Source: Gnetum montanum (lineage: Eukaryota > Streptophyta > Gnetopsida > Gnetales > Gnetaceae). From it: 64,000 nucleotides of DNA. This document shows positions 1 to 11,245 of this stretch, piece by piece. The notes under the pieces are model-generated. The model made no database searches, was not told the DNA's origin, and saw nothing but the letters and a program-made list of their open reading frames with translations. Location: the NCBI GenBank assembly GCA_015680685.1, contig MNCI01002813.1, forward strand, positions 861,398 to 925,397, in the 5' to 3' direction. Both the position numbers and the translations under genes were made by a program. Each line of letters begins with the position of its first letter. The stretch's first letter is position 1.

Positions 1-1620
1 AGTCATGTATTTAGTCAAAATTTTAAAAGTATTGTTAAGAAAAGTAATAGGCCTCTAATTACCAATATGATGAAGATATTTATTCTTAGAAAGAAGAAAA
101 AGTGAATCTTTATTAATATTTTTACCAAGAGAACAATTTTTTAATGGCTTCTTAGAAAACATGAAAAACATCATCGTCAATAATGTCTTAATGCTTTTTA
201 AAAAATTCAATAAGAAAACCATTAAAACTTGGACCTTTATCATCTACTAAACTAAAGTTTGCTTCTTTAATTTCTTCAACTATAATTTCATTTTTAAGAA
301 TACTTTGATGTATTTCTATTATAAGATTAGAAATTAATGTACTATAGGCTTGGAAAGATTCCTTACTAAAATCTTCAAAAAATTAAAAACTATTTGCTAG
401 AAAATAAGTAAGATTCTTACAATCTATAATGATAAAATCATTTATATAAAGTAATTCTACTTTAGCTACTTGATAATTTCCTTTTAGAAATTGAAAAAAT
501 TCCTTAAAAGTTCATCTCCAAAATTTAGCCAATACATGTAATGTTTAGTGATAGCACTTTTAGCTTTAAAAGCATCTCAACATTATTTAGCATAACAAGC
601 TTTAGCCACAGCTTTTTAAATTTCAAGATCAAGGAGATTCTACTCAAAAATATTTTGCAATTACTTGATAGATTCTAAAATATCATCCTTAACTTGATGC
701 TTAATTATAAAAAATTACTTTCCAAACCATCTTGCATAATTTCTAACTCTATAAGTAGCTTACTACCACCAATTAATCCAACCAATATCACTGATAGGAT
801 ATTTTTTCTACACTTCATAAAGACTTTAAAATATTTTTTCCACTAGCTCCTATGAACATATTAGCATTAATAAAAAAAGATTATGTTTTTGAAAAGAGGT
901 AGAATTAATTCTAGATAGAAAAATACTAACATGAAAATAGTCTAACAAAGTAGCATCTATATGCACTTCTACTTTTCTTATAAAATTCCAAAAGAGAACA
1001 TTAGAGATGTAAAATCTATCAAGTCGATAATAAATTCTACCATTTTCTTATTGATAATTATACTAAGTATAATTCTTCTCATTTGAATGATGTGAAAATA
1101 AAGAGCTAACATTTAAAAATAATAATTTTCTTTAAAATTACATCAATATTCTTTTTCTTGGAAAGACATATTAGTAGGAAGGCCACCAAGTTTATCTTAA
1201 TGACTTTCAACCATATTAAAATTACCTCCAATACTTTAAGAAACTTTTGGCATAGTTATAAGATATTTCTAAACCTTTAATTAATATTTTGAATTATTGG
1301 GAACATAAATATTACAATGTCCAAAGTCTCCTTTTTCACTATATAAAGTAATCCATATAACTCTTCTAAGGTTATCAAAATTAGAATTCAAAACTTTTCT
1401 AATCTAACTTTTATTAATAAGAATACCAACACCTCTTTTATTAAGTTCATGAGTAGTTATAAAAACAATGTAGTTTTTTAAAATGCATTTACTAATAAAA
1501 CTAATATCATTTACTAAAATCTTTATTTCTTGCAGCAAATGAAAATGTGGAGATAAATTCTAATTTGAAAGATACTTCCTAGCAATCTTTGGTTGGGACT
1601 ATCAAGAAGGACCCAAACAT
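1..1620 (-). pseudogene. LINE ORF2 fragment (endonuclease and start of reverse transcriptase)
   Basis: On the minus strand the translation follows the plan of a plant LINE ORF2, the endonuclease/reverse transcriptase protein that copies non-LTR elements. Endonuclease-like blocks read RGVGILINKS (about 1440-1398), GNFNMVE (about 1232-1205, usually GGDFN) and YRLDRFYIS (about 1040-1000). The fragment continues into the reverse transcriptase N-terminus, with DDKGPSFNGFLIEFFKK around 246-195. Stops and frame changes occur throughout, so it is dead. It runs off the left edge; its upstream end abuts the copia RT fragment near 1.85 kb. Assignment to LINEs is firm, the clade is not determined. Confidence 0.75.
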
Positions 1621-1845
1621 TCCATCATAAAACTAACATTGAGATGTGGAGCACAAGGCTCCTATCCTTGATTTTTGAAGCTCTACATTTATCTCATAAT
1701 CCATGTCACTAATAGGTAAAAAGGGATTCTTTGGTAAAAAGACATTTGAACTAGTAGTATGAGTAGAGAGAATAGGAGATACCTTTGGGGTTATTAAATT
1801 AAAAGTAATATCTACAAGCATTTTATTTTTATATTGCACTAAGTG
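1621..1845 (-). other. Unassigned stretch between LINE and Copia A
   Basis: A short minus-strand open frame (1839-1633, 68 codons) sits between the clear LINE endonuclease and the end of the copia RT homology. I see no recognisable motif. It may be the far 5' part of the LINE or the copia region downstream of RT. The copia 3' LTR and RNase H are not found here. Confidence 0.35.
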
Positions 1846-2697
1846 AAATTCATCTTAAACCCCTCCAAAATTTCTTTGACATACTTCTTTTGAGAAATAA
1901 AGATTCCAATGGAGGATTGCACTATTTCCATGCTAAGATAGTAATGCATTTTTCCAAGATTAGTCATTTCAAACTCATCCATCATTGACTTCTTAAATTT
2001 TTTAAATGAATCACTATCATTCCCAATGGAAATAAGATCATCAACATATAAACATATAATGAGAACTTTTCATCCATAAATCTTTTTAAAATGTGTATGT
2101 TTATATGGACATTTTTGAATTCCTTCCTTAGAAAATAGGTATTTATACAACTATACCAAGCTCTTGGAGCTTTTTTTAGTTCATACAAAGCCTTTTTTAA
2201 TTTATAAACCTGGTGCTCACTACGAAGCTTCACCAAACTAAGGGGCTAATCAATAAATACCTATTCCTCCAAGTCTCCATGCAAGAATGTAGAATTGACA
2301 TCCATTTGGAAGATAAGACATGAATTTTGTTTTGCCAATGCAATCACCAATCTAATTGTATCATGCCTTGCAACAGGAGCAAAGAATTTTCTATAGTCGA
2401 TCACATATTCTTGCTTGTATCCCTTAGCCACCAATCACACCTTATAATTTTCAACTTCACTAGTCTTCTTTAGTTTTGTTTTGAAGACCCACTTCACACC
2501 ACTATTCTTGTGCCCTTTTGGAAGATCAACTAGCTTCCAAGTATCATTTCTCTCAATGGCTTTAATTTCATCCTCCATTACCTTTCCCCATTTTGATTCT
2601 TTAATAGTACTTTCAAAAGCTATGGGATCACAATCTACAAACAAAGAAAAGTGGATGATTAAGTCAATAGATTGATCAATTCTAGTTACCTCATAAT
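1846..2697 (-). pseudogene. Copia A reverse transcriptase, downstream fragment
   Basis: Minus-strand Ty1/copia reverse transcriptase. Blocks in order: ESTIKESKWGKVMEDEI and NDTWKLVDLP (2620-2510), WVFKTKL (about 2490-2470), VYKLKKALYELKKAPRAWY (2210-2150), the catalytic YVDD box (about 2049-2038, in a shifted frame) and FEMTNLGKMHYYLSMEI / GIFISQKKYVKEIL (about 1975-1870). Frameshifts separate the blocks. The element is the same one whose gag-protease-integrase lies at 22.04-24.6 kb. A 19.3-kb Ty3 element inserted at 2697/22041 separates the halves, and the reading frame continues across the joint if the insert and one target copy are ignored. RNase H and the 3' LTR are missing at the left. 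Confidence 0.85.
2693..2697. repeat. Target-site duplication, left copy (ATAAT)
   Basis: ATAAT directly precedes the TG that opens the left LTR of the giant Ty3 element and is repeated exactly at 22041-22045 after the terminal CA of the right LTR. It is a normal 5-bp Ty3 target duplication, inside copia RT coding sequence. Confidence 0.9.
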
Positions 2698-3302
2698 TGT
2701 AGCAATCAAAAATGTCAGTGGCTGGAACACCGAGATGTCACCGAAGTAAACAAAAGCAGGTGCCCTAACCCTGGATCCATGTGAGGGATGTGTTTGAGTA
2801 AGAAAAAGTAGGGTGCCCTAAATGGTTTTGTCAATTATACAAGGACTTAGTTGGTGTACAATAACCTTCCGTAAACATTGGTTTTAAAGATGTTATATTC
2901 ACATTAAGCGATGAGAAATAAGCATAAATCGATTGAGAATAATTCAAAACATGAAAATAAAAAAGAAAAATGAAACAGGCTTGGGTGAGAAAGTGCACAG
3001 CTCCAAGATTGGGGAATCTGATCTTTGCTTGACTAAAGATATACAATATATGGGAAGTGTGGACAGGCACAGCTTGCAATGTAGCAGTATGATCATAGCT
3101 CCTTAAACTATTTTCAATAGCTTCCTAATAGGAACTTTTTGCTTGCTAGTCTCATTGCCAAAGCTAATCTCCAGAGAGCCAAAATGCAAAAATGCCAAAC
3201 AAGAAGCCAACTACCAGAGAAGTGACTGCAAAAGCCAATAATGCCAAAGGCCAACCATGCTAGAATCCTTCAAGCCAACCCCTTGAACATTGTTCATTAG
3301 GG

Positions 3303-3310
3303 TATTTATA
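3303..3310 (-). promoter_or_regulatory. TATA box of the 3' LTR
   Basis: TATAAATA on the minus strand within CTCTATAAATACCC. It is conserved in the other LTR at 20434-20427, as expected for the U3 promoter. Confidence 0.6.
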
Positions 3311-3770
3311 GAGTCAAATGCGGGAGAAAAATGTGGTTTGGATTCCATGTGTCCTAGGTCCTACAGAGTGTAGACATGACTATGCCATGCTATTGTGTAA
3401 TGCTAGCTATGAAACCTACTACGTTGTGACCATACCACTGAAACTGGATATGCTAGAGTCTAATAAGCTACCATATTTATTACAAGGATTATGAATAGTG
3501 AATGCAAAGTGGAGCTTGTGCTCTAGGACTATGTCTTCCTAACTTTGGTGAGCAAGGTCAAGCATAAGAACAACTTTAGGGATAGTTAAGGGCAGCAAAA
3601 CAAAGCAAGCTTGCTAATTTTTTCCTTTCAAGATACATCGGGGCAAGACTAACTATTGCCAAAAAGTTCTAGTGCTAACTGAAGATGTCTTGGGGCTTCC
3701 ATGTGAGTGTTACACTCTTTACACTATTCAATGTATTGGCATGGTGTAGACACTCACATGCTCTGTTGTG

Positions 3771-3788
3771 CTACACTACGTAGTGTAG
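3771..3788. repeat. Perfect 18-bp palindrome in LTR
   Basis: CTACACTACGTAGTGTAG is its own reverse complement. The matching site in the other LTR near 20.89 kb has one change in the right half. It is one of several palindromes of related wording in each LTR. Confidence 0.85.
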
Positions 3789-4541
3789 TTGCTAATCTTA
3801 AAATAAATCTTGCCTAAAAGTTGAGAATACCTATTTGAGACTTGGCCAAGTAAGCAATTGCAACCCTTGTCTTTCATGCTGAAAGGTCTTGGGACCTACT
3901 AATTTCATCCTTGGGACACTTTGATGCTTTGTGTCCCTACTACGTTGTGCTACACTATGTAGCATAGCACAATGTAGCAGCCCATGTGATGTGCATCCTT
4001 ATTTGATCTACAATTCTTTGTTAAGAAACTCTTATTAGGGCCTAAGGGTGAAGTGGAACAAGTAGTCTTTGAGGTTGAACTATGGCCAAGTGTGATCCTC
4101 TTACTAGAACCACTTGGCAGAGGGCCTTTGTGCATTTTTTCCTTGCTACGTTGCACTATGCTGGGTAGCATAGCACAGCATAGCACCTAGTTTAGCTTGG
4201 ATTCTAACTCGATCTTGCAAGTGTTTTATCATGAGATGTTGATCATGTCCTGGCATGTTAGTAGAGCAAACTTGTTTGATGGTTGAAGCATGGACAAATG
4301 TGCTTACTCCATCAGGGTCATCTAAGTGGGAGTATCATCAGAGTGCATCCCTACTATGTTGTGCTATGCTATGTAGTGTAGCACGGAGTAGCAGTTAAAT
4401 TGCAATGATTTTTGACAAAACTTGCCACATTTTGCTATGTCATGTTGCTCATGAATCAAGGATGAAGTGGGCCAAATATCCTAGAGGACTGAGTTGTTGT
4501 CAATCTGCATCTTTGGTGCCCATTTAGTCTCCTCAAGGCCC

Positions 4542-4561
4542 GCTATGCTATGTAGCATAGC
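4542..4561. repeat. Inverted repeat GCTATGCTA-TG-TAGCATAGC
   Basis: A 9-bp perfect inverted repeat with a 2-bp spacer in the left LTR. The corresponding site in the right LTR (21665-21684) keeps GCTATGCT/AGCATAGC arms around ATGC, so the palindrome has been retained in both copies. Confidence 0.8.
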
Positions 4562-4920
4562 ATAGCGTAGCAGGTTCCTACAGTTAGAAAAATTACCGAC
4601 ATATTCAGTCCATCCTAAACAACTTTGACAACTCTTAGCATGGTCCTTGGGAAGACTGTCAGTTGGGTCAAGTGTCAAGCTAGTTAGGCTAGAGGGTGTA
4701 GCAAACCTGTCAGCCTGGGAGATAGAAAATTTGAGGGACTGTACGATCTACCTCTAGTGCCTCTTTCATGCAAACTAGCCTTGTGGTTAGATGTCATGTT
4801 GACTGTGTTGTAGAGGGTATTATCTACATGATCCATCATGACACCATTCTTGTAGGGATCCTTACCTAAATTTTGGGACTGCTGAATCATGAGAGTCCCA
4901 AAATTTATGGTGTTTCAATG

Positions 4921-4933
4921 GCCCCTCTTTCTT
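4921..4933 (-). other. Polypurine tract of the giant Ty3 element
   Basis: The minus strand reads AAGAAAGAGGGGC, ending three bases from the left LTR. A purine tract here is where plus-strand DNA synthesis starts, and it fixes the element's minus orientation. Confidence 0.75.
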
Positions 4934-6352
4934 GACATCTAGAGGATCTACTTGAGAAAAATCGACAAAGAATACAAAACACCATGAAGAACCAAGCACC
5001 AACATCACTCTTTAGTGCCCACTTTGATGACACGTTGTTACGTTTGAGAGTACTAGGATAGTGATGTGGGCCAAGGGGGCAAGGAATGGAGTTGATGAAA
5101 TAGGTTGGCGGAAGAAATGAGTGTAATATGCAATGCTTTAAAAAACTATTGTCATAGCATGATCCCTTATCAGAGTGCTTATGAGGAAGTTAGTATGCAT
5201 GGGTGTTTTTCCTTGTTGGCCTTTGACCTCTCACCGTGGTGCTTATAGATGGTCAATTTACAGCTGAAGTGATTGTAAGGTAGCACATTGTCCCATTTAT
5301 TTTAGGCACTTCTCTCTTTTTTTTGAGATTTTTTGCTCCTTTTTAATTTTTCTACTTTTCCTTTTCTATGCATCCACACTCATTTGCAAACAACTTGTTG
5401 TCGTAGGATAGGTGTTTCCACCCCAATATGAGTTATGTTACATCCATGTGGGGCTTTGACCTACATACAGATGCTTCCCATCGGGCGAGTTGCGTTACTT
5501 CCATCGTGGACTTGACGATTGGGTAGGTGGGAAGGCTTTGTGCATTAGGAAAGCTTGTAAAGAGGATAGGGAAGATTGCAAGTATAAGGAATGGAGGCTA
5601 AACTGGCTGAAAGGGAGAGTAAGGCATGCACCCTTAAGTAGCGAGGCTAATTAAAGTGGACACTTTAGAGCAATATAGTGTCTTACTCTTGTGGTGAAAC
5701 ACATCTCTGAATGATGCCATCTTGACTTGTATCCTACAAACACAATAGAGAGAAAACCAACCATCAAGTGAAGTGAGGGCAAATTCCTGCTTGCTTTGGA
5801 CACCACTTGGGTGGAAAATCTTGCATCTAACACATGCAATGTCCAAAGCAGGAAGGCCAGCATAGGATCTGACGGCAATAGGCTAGAGAGGTTAGTACTA
5901 AAGAAGCTAAGAGCAATGGTGATGCAGGTGCTCAAGATTCCTCACCCAAGGTAAAAATCATGTAGTCTAGCTGCAAGGTGAGAAGCTTAACAACTGAACA
6001 CCTCTTAGACTCGAACGATGGAAAGGGCTGGAGGATGGCAACCTTATGGCTAGGCCACAATAGTGTTGGGACTCTAGTAGTAGGTGTTGACTATAGGACC
6101 TACCGATAGGATGATTAGTTGTGGTAGAGGTATCTTTAGGAGGTTAGCAAGATGTCAAACGACATCTCTAGAAGATCAGTAGGATGCCAGGGGTAGTGAC
6201 GCTACATGTGTTCTAGAGGGTTTTTCCTTAGCCACATGAACTGCATTCTAGAATTGTAACATCCCACCTTGTGTTGTCCAAAGAGTTTGAGAGTGTGCAC
6301 ACTCGCTTATTTGTAGGGTCGTGGATGTGAGCTAGGGGGTGTTGCACTAAAA
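4934..6352. other. 3' non-coding region of the giant Ty3 element
   Basis: No convincing coding sequence on either strand. A pyrimidine-rich patch (about 5310-5360) and short open frames are present, none with a recognisable motif. It lies between the minisatellite and the purine tract. Confidence 0.5.
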
Positions 6353-6845
6353 ACCTAGTTTAAGGTCTTGGTAGACCATCATATGTGCTGGTTTAAGGTC
6401 CTAGTAGACCACTGTTCTAGTTTAAGATCCTAGCAAACTATTGTGCTATTTTAAGATCCTAGTAGACCACTGTGCTAGTTTATCATCGTAGTAGACAATG
6501 GATGACCAATTTAAGGTCATAACAGACCATGCTGTGAGTGCCAATTTTACATCATAGCCCAAGGATGTGTTGTGCTAGTTTAACATCATAGCAAACAAGT
6601 TGTGCCAGTTTATAGTCATAGCAGACTATCTGTGCCAGTTTATAGTCATGGCAGACTATCTTTGCTAGTTTTATGTCATAGTGGATGATCATTCCCAATT
6701 TTATGTCATGGTGGATGATCTTTGCCAGTTTTACATCATAGTAGATGTTCTTTGCTAGTTTTACATCATAGCGGATGCTCTTTGCCAGTTTTATGTCATA
6801 GCAAACATTCTTTTCTAGTTTTACGTTGTAGCGAACGTGTTCTTA
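6353..6845. repeat. 30-bp minisatellite with GGTC...GACC dyad, about 16 copies
   Basis: Roughly sixteen consecutive 30-bp units resembling GTTTAAGGTCATAGCAGACC followed by a variable ATCTGTGCCA-like stretch. Early units keep the dyad GGTC-N6-GACC; later units drift to forms such as GTTTTATGTCATAGTGGATG. It begins about 40 bp downstream of the integrase end. Related 60-bp units occur at 10376-10845 and looser ones at 16127-16320. Confidence 0.85.
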
Positions 6846-6879
6846 CCTTCCCTTATACCTAATGCAATCCTTTGCGTCA

Positions 6880-8300
6880 AACATAGTATGGTTTGAGATA
6901 TAAATGGCTGACGGGATTTGCAAACTCATTGCCATCCATATCAGCCAGTTTGAAGGCCCCCTTCTCATAGGTTTTTGGGACTATGAAAGGGCCTTCTCAG
7001 TTTGCTAAGAATTTTTTTACAAGTTCATGAACAACCTTGAGGACTAGGTCCCCCTTTTTGATTGGCCATTCATGTAGATTACAGTGGTTCTTTTGGCATT
7101 GCTTCTCTTGGTACCATTCGATGCAATCGAGTGTTTAGGCATGCTCCTCCTCTACGGAGTCAAGATCAATGATCCTTGACTCATTGTTTTAAGCCTTGTT
7201 TACAATGTTTGAGAGAATCATACAAAGTGATGGAACCCACAATTCAAGAGGTAACACCACTTCAAATCTATAAACAAGTCTATATGGAGTCTTACCTATA
7301 GCTGTTTAGCATGTCGTATGGTAAGCCCACAACATGTAGAGGATTTGCTCATGCCATCGCCTCTTACTACTACTAAGCATCTTTTTGAGAAGGTTGATGA
7401 TGGCTTTGTTTGTTGCCTCTACCTAATCATTTTCCTATGGGTAGTACGATGATGAAACAGAGTGCTTGATGCCAAGGTTGTTGCAAAAGGTTTTGGTTTC
7501 CATGCTACTAAATTGTGGCCCGTTGTCCATCACTATAGTCATGGGAAGACTGAACCTTGTTACTATGTTATCCAACATAAAATGACAAAAATTTTGAGAT
7601 GTGATCTTTCTTAGGTGAATAGCCTCTACCCACTTTGTGAAGTATTTGGTTGCAATGATAATTAAGCTATGCTCTACAGAAGACTTAGGTGTGATGGGTC
7701 TTATGATGTCTAGTCCCCATTGTTGAAATGGCCACGTGATCTACATAGGATGTAATTCAATGGGCAACATGTGTATGAGATTCGCATGGTGTTGACATAC
7801 ATCGCACATCCTAACTTTGGCAAGGAAATCTCATTCTATGCAAGGCTAGTAGTACCCTAGGCATCCCACATAGTCCCTCATGAACTTTGTTAACAATTTT
7901 CTATGCTTCTCCCCACTAACACAAGTTAGCAATATCCATCAAAGGATCATTTGAATAAGGTGTTATCTCCTATAAGGACATATTATCAGGCATGCTTTCA
8001 TATTGCATCCTTTTGAGCAAATGTCAAGCCATGTGGGGGTTCACCATGTTAAAGGTATGCTTTGATGTTGACATACCATTCTTGGGTATTTGTTGCACTG
8101 ACAAATGCGATGTCTACCACTTGAGTAATAGGATCTGTGCATTCTATTTATGAATTAGGCAAAGTGGCAAACAAGTGCGATGGCACATTCAATGCTACCA
8201 TGGCTAGTGTATCAACTATGGTGTTCTTATTACGAGGCACATGTTGAATGTCTAATGTTATAAACTGTTTTAGTAGACTCTTAGCTAGATCTCAATAAGG
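6880..8300 (-). pseudogene. Integrase of the giant Ty3 element
   Basis: Minus-strand Ty3 integrase remnant, the enzyme that inserts element DNA into the chromosome. A zinc-binding region with CDVCQ lies near 7860-7790. The catalytic core follows: FQQWGLDIIRPI (first Asp, about 7710), FTKWVEAI (about 7640), TIVMDNGPQF (second Asp, about 7530) and the region of the catalytic Glu near 7430, preceded by a stop. The C-terminal part reads GDLVLKVVHEL and EGPFIV, then HLYLKPYY near 6890. Several stops and frame changes make it non-functional. Confidence 0.8.
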
Positions 8301-8618
8301 TTGCAAATGTAAAGCCTCGAAAGCATAGACTTCAGTGATCTGGTTAACAACTATTTCAAGTCACCTCAGATTACCAAATGTTGGATCTTTAGCTCTTGGG
8401 CTGCTAAGAGGCCCCTAAGGAGTCCTTCATACTCAGCTACATTGTTTGTACAAAGGAATGTAAAGTGATACAAATTCCCCTGGAGGGGAATGTAATAACT
8501 GTGGCGATGCTACCACCTCGTGTAGTTGAAGCACCATCAAAATGTAAACTTACTTCGAAATCAGATGGTACAAGGTTTAGGTTATTATTGCCTAATCGTC
8601 AACGAGTGAAGGTGTGAG

Positions 8619-9990
8619 CTATGTGGCTATTTCTTGACCCTTTGTTGATGATTGGGCTACATAATGTAAATCATATTCCACCATTATATCTTTCCATCGG
8701 GCTATCCTACTACTCTCATATAAGTTAGTTGTGATAGCCTGAAGTATGTTGCTCTTGCATATGATGTTAACTTTGCTGCAAAATAGGTAATGTCTCCACC
8801 TGTTGAGCGCAAACACTAGGGTAAGATAATATTTTTCTACCTCATTGTACTTTGCCTCATAAGCTATTAATGCATGGCTTAAGTAATAGATCAGGATTTC
8901 AGACCCATCATCTCTTTTTTGACATAGCAATGTCGCAATAGATGTGTCCAAAGTGGTAAGGTAGATGTAGAAAGGCTTATCCCCTTGTGGTGGGTAAACA
9001 GTTGGGAGATGCAAAAGCTCTTTCTTTAAGTTATCGAAGGCTTGTTGACATTGCTCTATCCACTCAAATTTGATCCCCTTCTTAAGTAAGTGTTGCATGG
9101 GATGTAATTTTTCTGTCAACCTTGTGATAAACCTTTTGATAAACTGTACTCTACCTTGCAACCCACATAGCTCTTTAAGTTTTGTAGGTAGTGCTAAGTT
9201 GACAATGGGCCTCACTTTATTTGGGTCCACTCATATTCTTGTTTCTAACACTATGAAACCTAGCATGCATCTAGTTTTAACTCTGAAAACACATTTCTTA
9301 GGATTGAGGTGCAGGTCATGCCTATGACAATGTTGGAGGACTATATTGAGATCATTGGGATTATCGATAGCTACCTTAGACTTGACTACTATGTCATCCA
9401 CGTAATCATTCAAACTCTCTAAGAGGTAGTCACTAAAAATGTATGTCATTGCTCGTTGGTAGGTTGCTCCAGTGTTTTTGAGCCCAAAGGGCATCATTGT
9501 GTAGCAAAAGGTTCTCCAAGGGGTCATGAAAGTGGTTGCCAACTAATGCTCTAGGTTTATACAGATCTAGTTATAGCTTGAGAACCCATCCATGAAGGAT
9601 AGTAAGGCATGACTAGCCATAGTGTTGATAAGTTGATCGATACTTGGCAATGGGAATTCATCTTTAATTATTACTTTGTTCAAGTCCTAAAAGTCTATAC
9701 AAATTTGTATGCCTCCCATCTTAGAAACTACAATGATGTTCAATACCCATTCTGAGTAATCGACTGCCCAAATGAAACCAACTTGATAAATCTTGGTGAT
9801 TTCATCACATACAGCTAGTGCAATCTCTAATTTGACTTTGTGAGCCTTTTGCTTAACGACCTTGACATGCAGATCTAGGATAAGGTTATGTTGTATGAGT
9901 CATGGATCTAGGCTCGGCATGTCATCATATGACCATGCAAACACTTTAACATTGTCACTAAGAACTTTCGAGATTTTTTGGTGTACCTAT
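8619..9990 (-). pseudogene. Reverse transcriptase and RNase H of the giant Ty3 element
   Basis: Minus-strand Ty3 RT-RNase H. Starting about 9965, VFAWSYDDMPSLDP marks the pre-RT region typical of Tat-like pol. Then come FPLPSIDQLINTMA and LLSFMDGFSSYN (about 9680-9580), TTFMTPWRTFCYTMMPFGLKN (about 9540-9475) and the active-site YVDDIVVKSK (about 9410-9380). Thumb and connection follow (VQFIKRF, FEWIEQCQQAFDNLKK, 9140-9020). The RNase H part includes PFYIYLTTLDTSIATLLCQ and LIYYLSHALIAYEAKY (8980-8860). Two long open stretches survive: 9542-9231 and 9230-8619, adjacent in the same frame and separated by one stop. The canonical DAS of RNase H reads TLD, so the first catalytic Asp context has changed. 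Confidence 0.88.
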
Positions 9991-10375
9991 GGATGTAACA
10001 TATAGCTAACTTTCAGGGTTTTTGATTCATCTCTAAGGATAGTTACAGGGATTTCTACAAGAGGGTCCTTAGTCACATCCCCAGCCTCTAAGTCTAAGGC
10101 TTGGACCAAATGTTCGGGCCAGTCTAGGGATGTTTCCAAGGATGCTACGGTGTTATGAGAGGATAACTAAAATTCTACCAATTATGAATTCAAGCATCTT
10201 GTAAATCTACCATAGGGACCCATTAAGGTCAAAGGCGAACAAAGATCACCATGCATAGCTATTTTTTTTACTAGACCTATCATAATAAGCAAATAAACCA
10301 AGTCAAGTGATACCTGTTTGAAGAAACAGCATGTAATGAATAGATGTAAGGTAATAATGCAATATAAGATAATTT

Positions 10376-10845
10376 CCAGTTTAAGGTCTTAGTGGACCAC
10401 CACTATGCAAAATTTGTAAATTGAAATTGCCAATTTAAGGTCTTAGCAGACCATAACCATGTAATATTGTGAGATGAATGTTAAAGTTTCTAGTTTAAGA
10501 TCATGGCGAACTATTAATAGGTTTAAAATGTAAAGGAGGTTAAGGTTGCCAGTTTAAGGTCGTAGCGGACCATAACAATGTAAAGTTTGGCCTAAAATGT
10601 AAAATGAATGCTAAAATTCCTAGTTTAATGTCATAGCATACCATTAACAGGTCTAAAATCTAAAATGAATGTTAAAATTTCCAGTTTAAGGTCATAGCAG
10701 ACCGTTAATAGGCTTAAAATGTAAAATGAATATTAAAATTGCCAGTTTAAGGTCATAGAGGACTGTTAACAGGGCTATATTGTAGGTTAACATTGCTAGT
10801 GTAAGGTCTTTGTAGACCATTAACAAGTTTAAAATTTTTAAACAT
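10376..10845. repeat. 60-bp minisatellite related to the 30-bp array, about 8 copies
   Basis: About eight units of 54-70 bp, each opening with CCAGTTTAAGGTCATAGCAG or a close variant and followed by an A-rich spacer such as GTAAAATGAATGTTAAAAT. The GGTC-N6-GACC dyad is kept in most copies. It sits between the RT start and the promoter of the opposite-strand gene block. Confidence 0.82.
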
Positions 10846-10988
10846 AGGATGAAAATTGTTGTGGACCCACTTACTATGCTGCCAATGGATGCTACACTAT
10901 AGTGGGACTATGCTACAGTAGTGCTATGCTGCAGGGGTGTCACGTGCTACTCAGGACATGAAAGTGACAAGTGTTTTACTACATCAAC
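10846..10988 (+). promoter_or_regulatory. Upstream region of the opposite-strand gene block
   Basis: A GC-richer stretch with several TGCTATGCTGC/GCTACAGT words like those in the LTRs, just upstream of a TATA box. Proposed as the proximal promoter by position only. Confidence 0.35.
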
Positions 10989-10996
10989 TATAAATA
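10989..10996 (+). promoter_or_regulatory. TATA box of the opposite-strand gene block
   Basis: TATAAATA in the context AACTATAAATAGGAGATTACC on the plus strand, antisense to the retroelement. A start of transcription about 30 bp downstream would give a leader whose first good donor is TTCTTG/GTAAGTAG at 11245/11246. Confidence 0.55.
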
Positions 10997-11126
10997 GGAG
11001 ATTACCCCGTAGTAAACTTTTCATTTTCATTGTCAGAGCCCACACCAGAGCATAGCACGGTCAAACTAAGAGAGAGCATAATAGGCATAGCGTAGAAGTT
11101 GATAGAGTTGATTTTCAAATAAGGTG

Positions 11127-11228
11127 ATGGTGCGTAAAAGTGAACGTAGGCACAGAGGACTTGCCAAGGTGGACGAAGTAAGGGACACTTTGGGACACCT
11201 CTCCAAAGTGTGCGTTGAGGAGCGATAA
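11127..11228 (+). CDS. Short basic reading frame in the first exon (33 residues)
   Basis: The first ATG after the TATA box opens a frame beginning MVRKSERRHRG and ending at a TAA 17 bp before the proposed first donor site. It is intact and basic. It could be an upstream reading frame, the decayed N-terminus of the downstream protein, or chance. I do not recognise it. The exon would run from about 11020 to 11245. Confidence 0.25.
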   Translation: MVRKSERRHRGLAKVDEVRDTLGHLSKVCVEER

Positions 11229-11245
11229 GAGGCTCTATCTTCTTG

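Larger units (their letters stand above)
2698..4917 (-). repeat. 3' LTR of the giant Ty3 element
   Basis: About 2220 bp, starting TGTAGCAATC and ending TGGTGTTTCA. It matches the other LTR over its full length with many substitutions. On the minus strand it holds a TATA box (3310-3303). Upstream of that, at 3.77-4.58 kb, are several short palindromes built from GCTATGCTA/TAGCATAGC. The substitution load points to an old insertion. Confidence 0.92.

Noticed and set aside
2481-2675. Plus-strand frame of 64 codons
   Set aside because: It is antisense to the copia RT N-terminal block.
6353-6845. CRISPR-like regular repeats
   Set aside because: The units are contiguous 30-bp repeats that drift gradually, with no unique spacers between constant repeats, and the DNA is plant retrotransposon.
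9070-9327. Plus-strand 85-codon open frame
   Set aside because: It is antisense to the well-supported RT/RNase H on the minus strand and has no motif.
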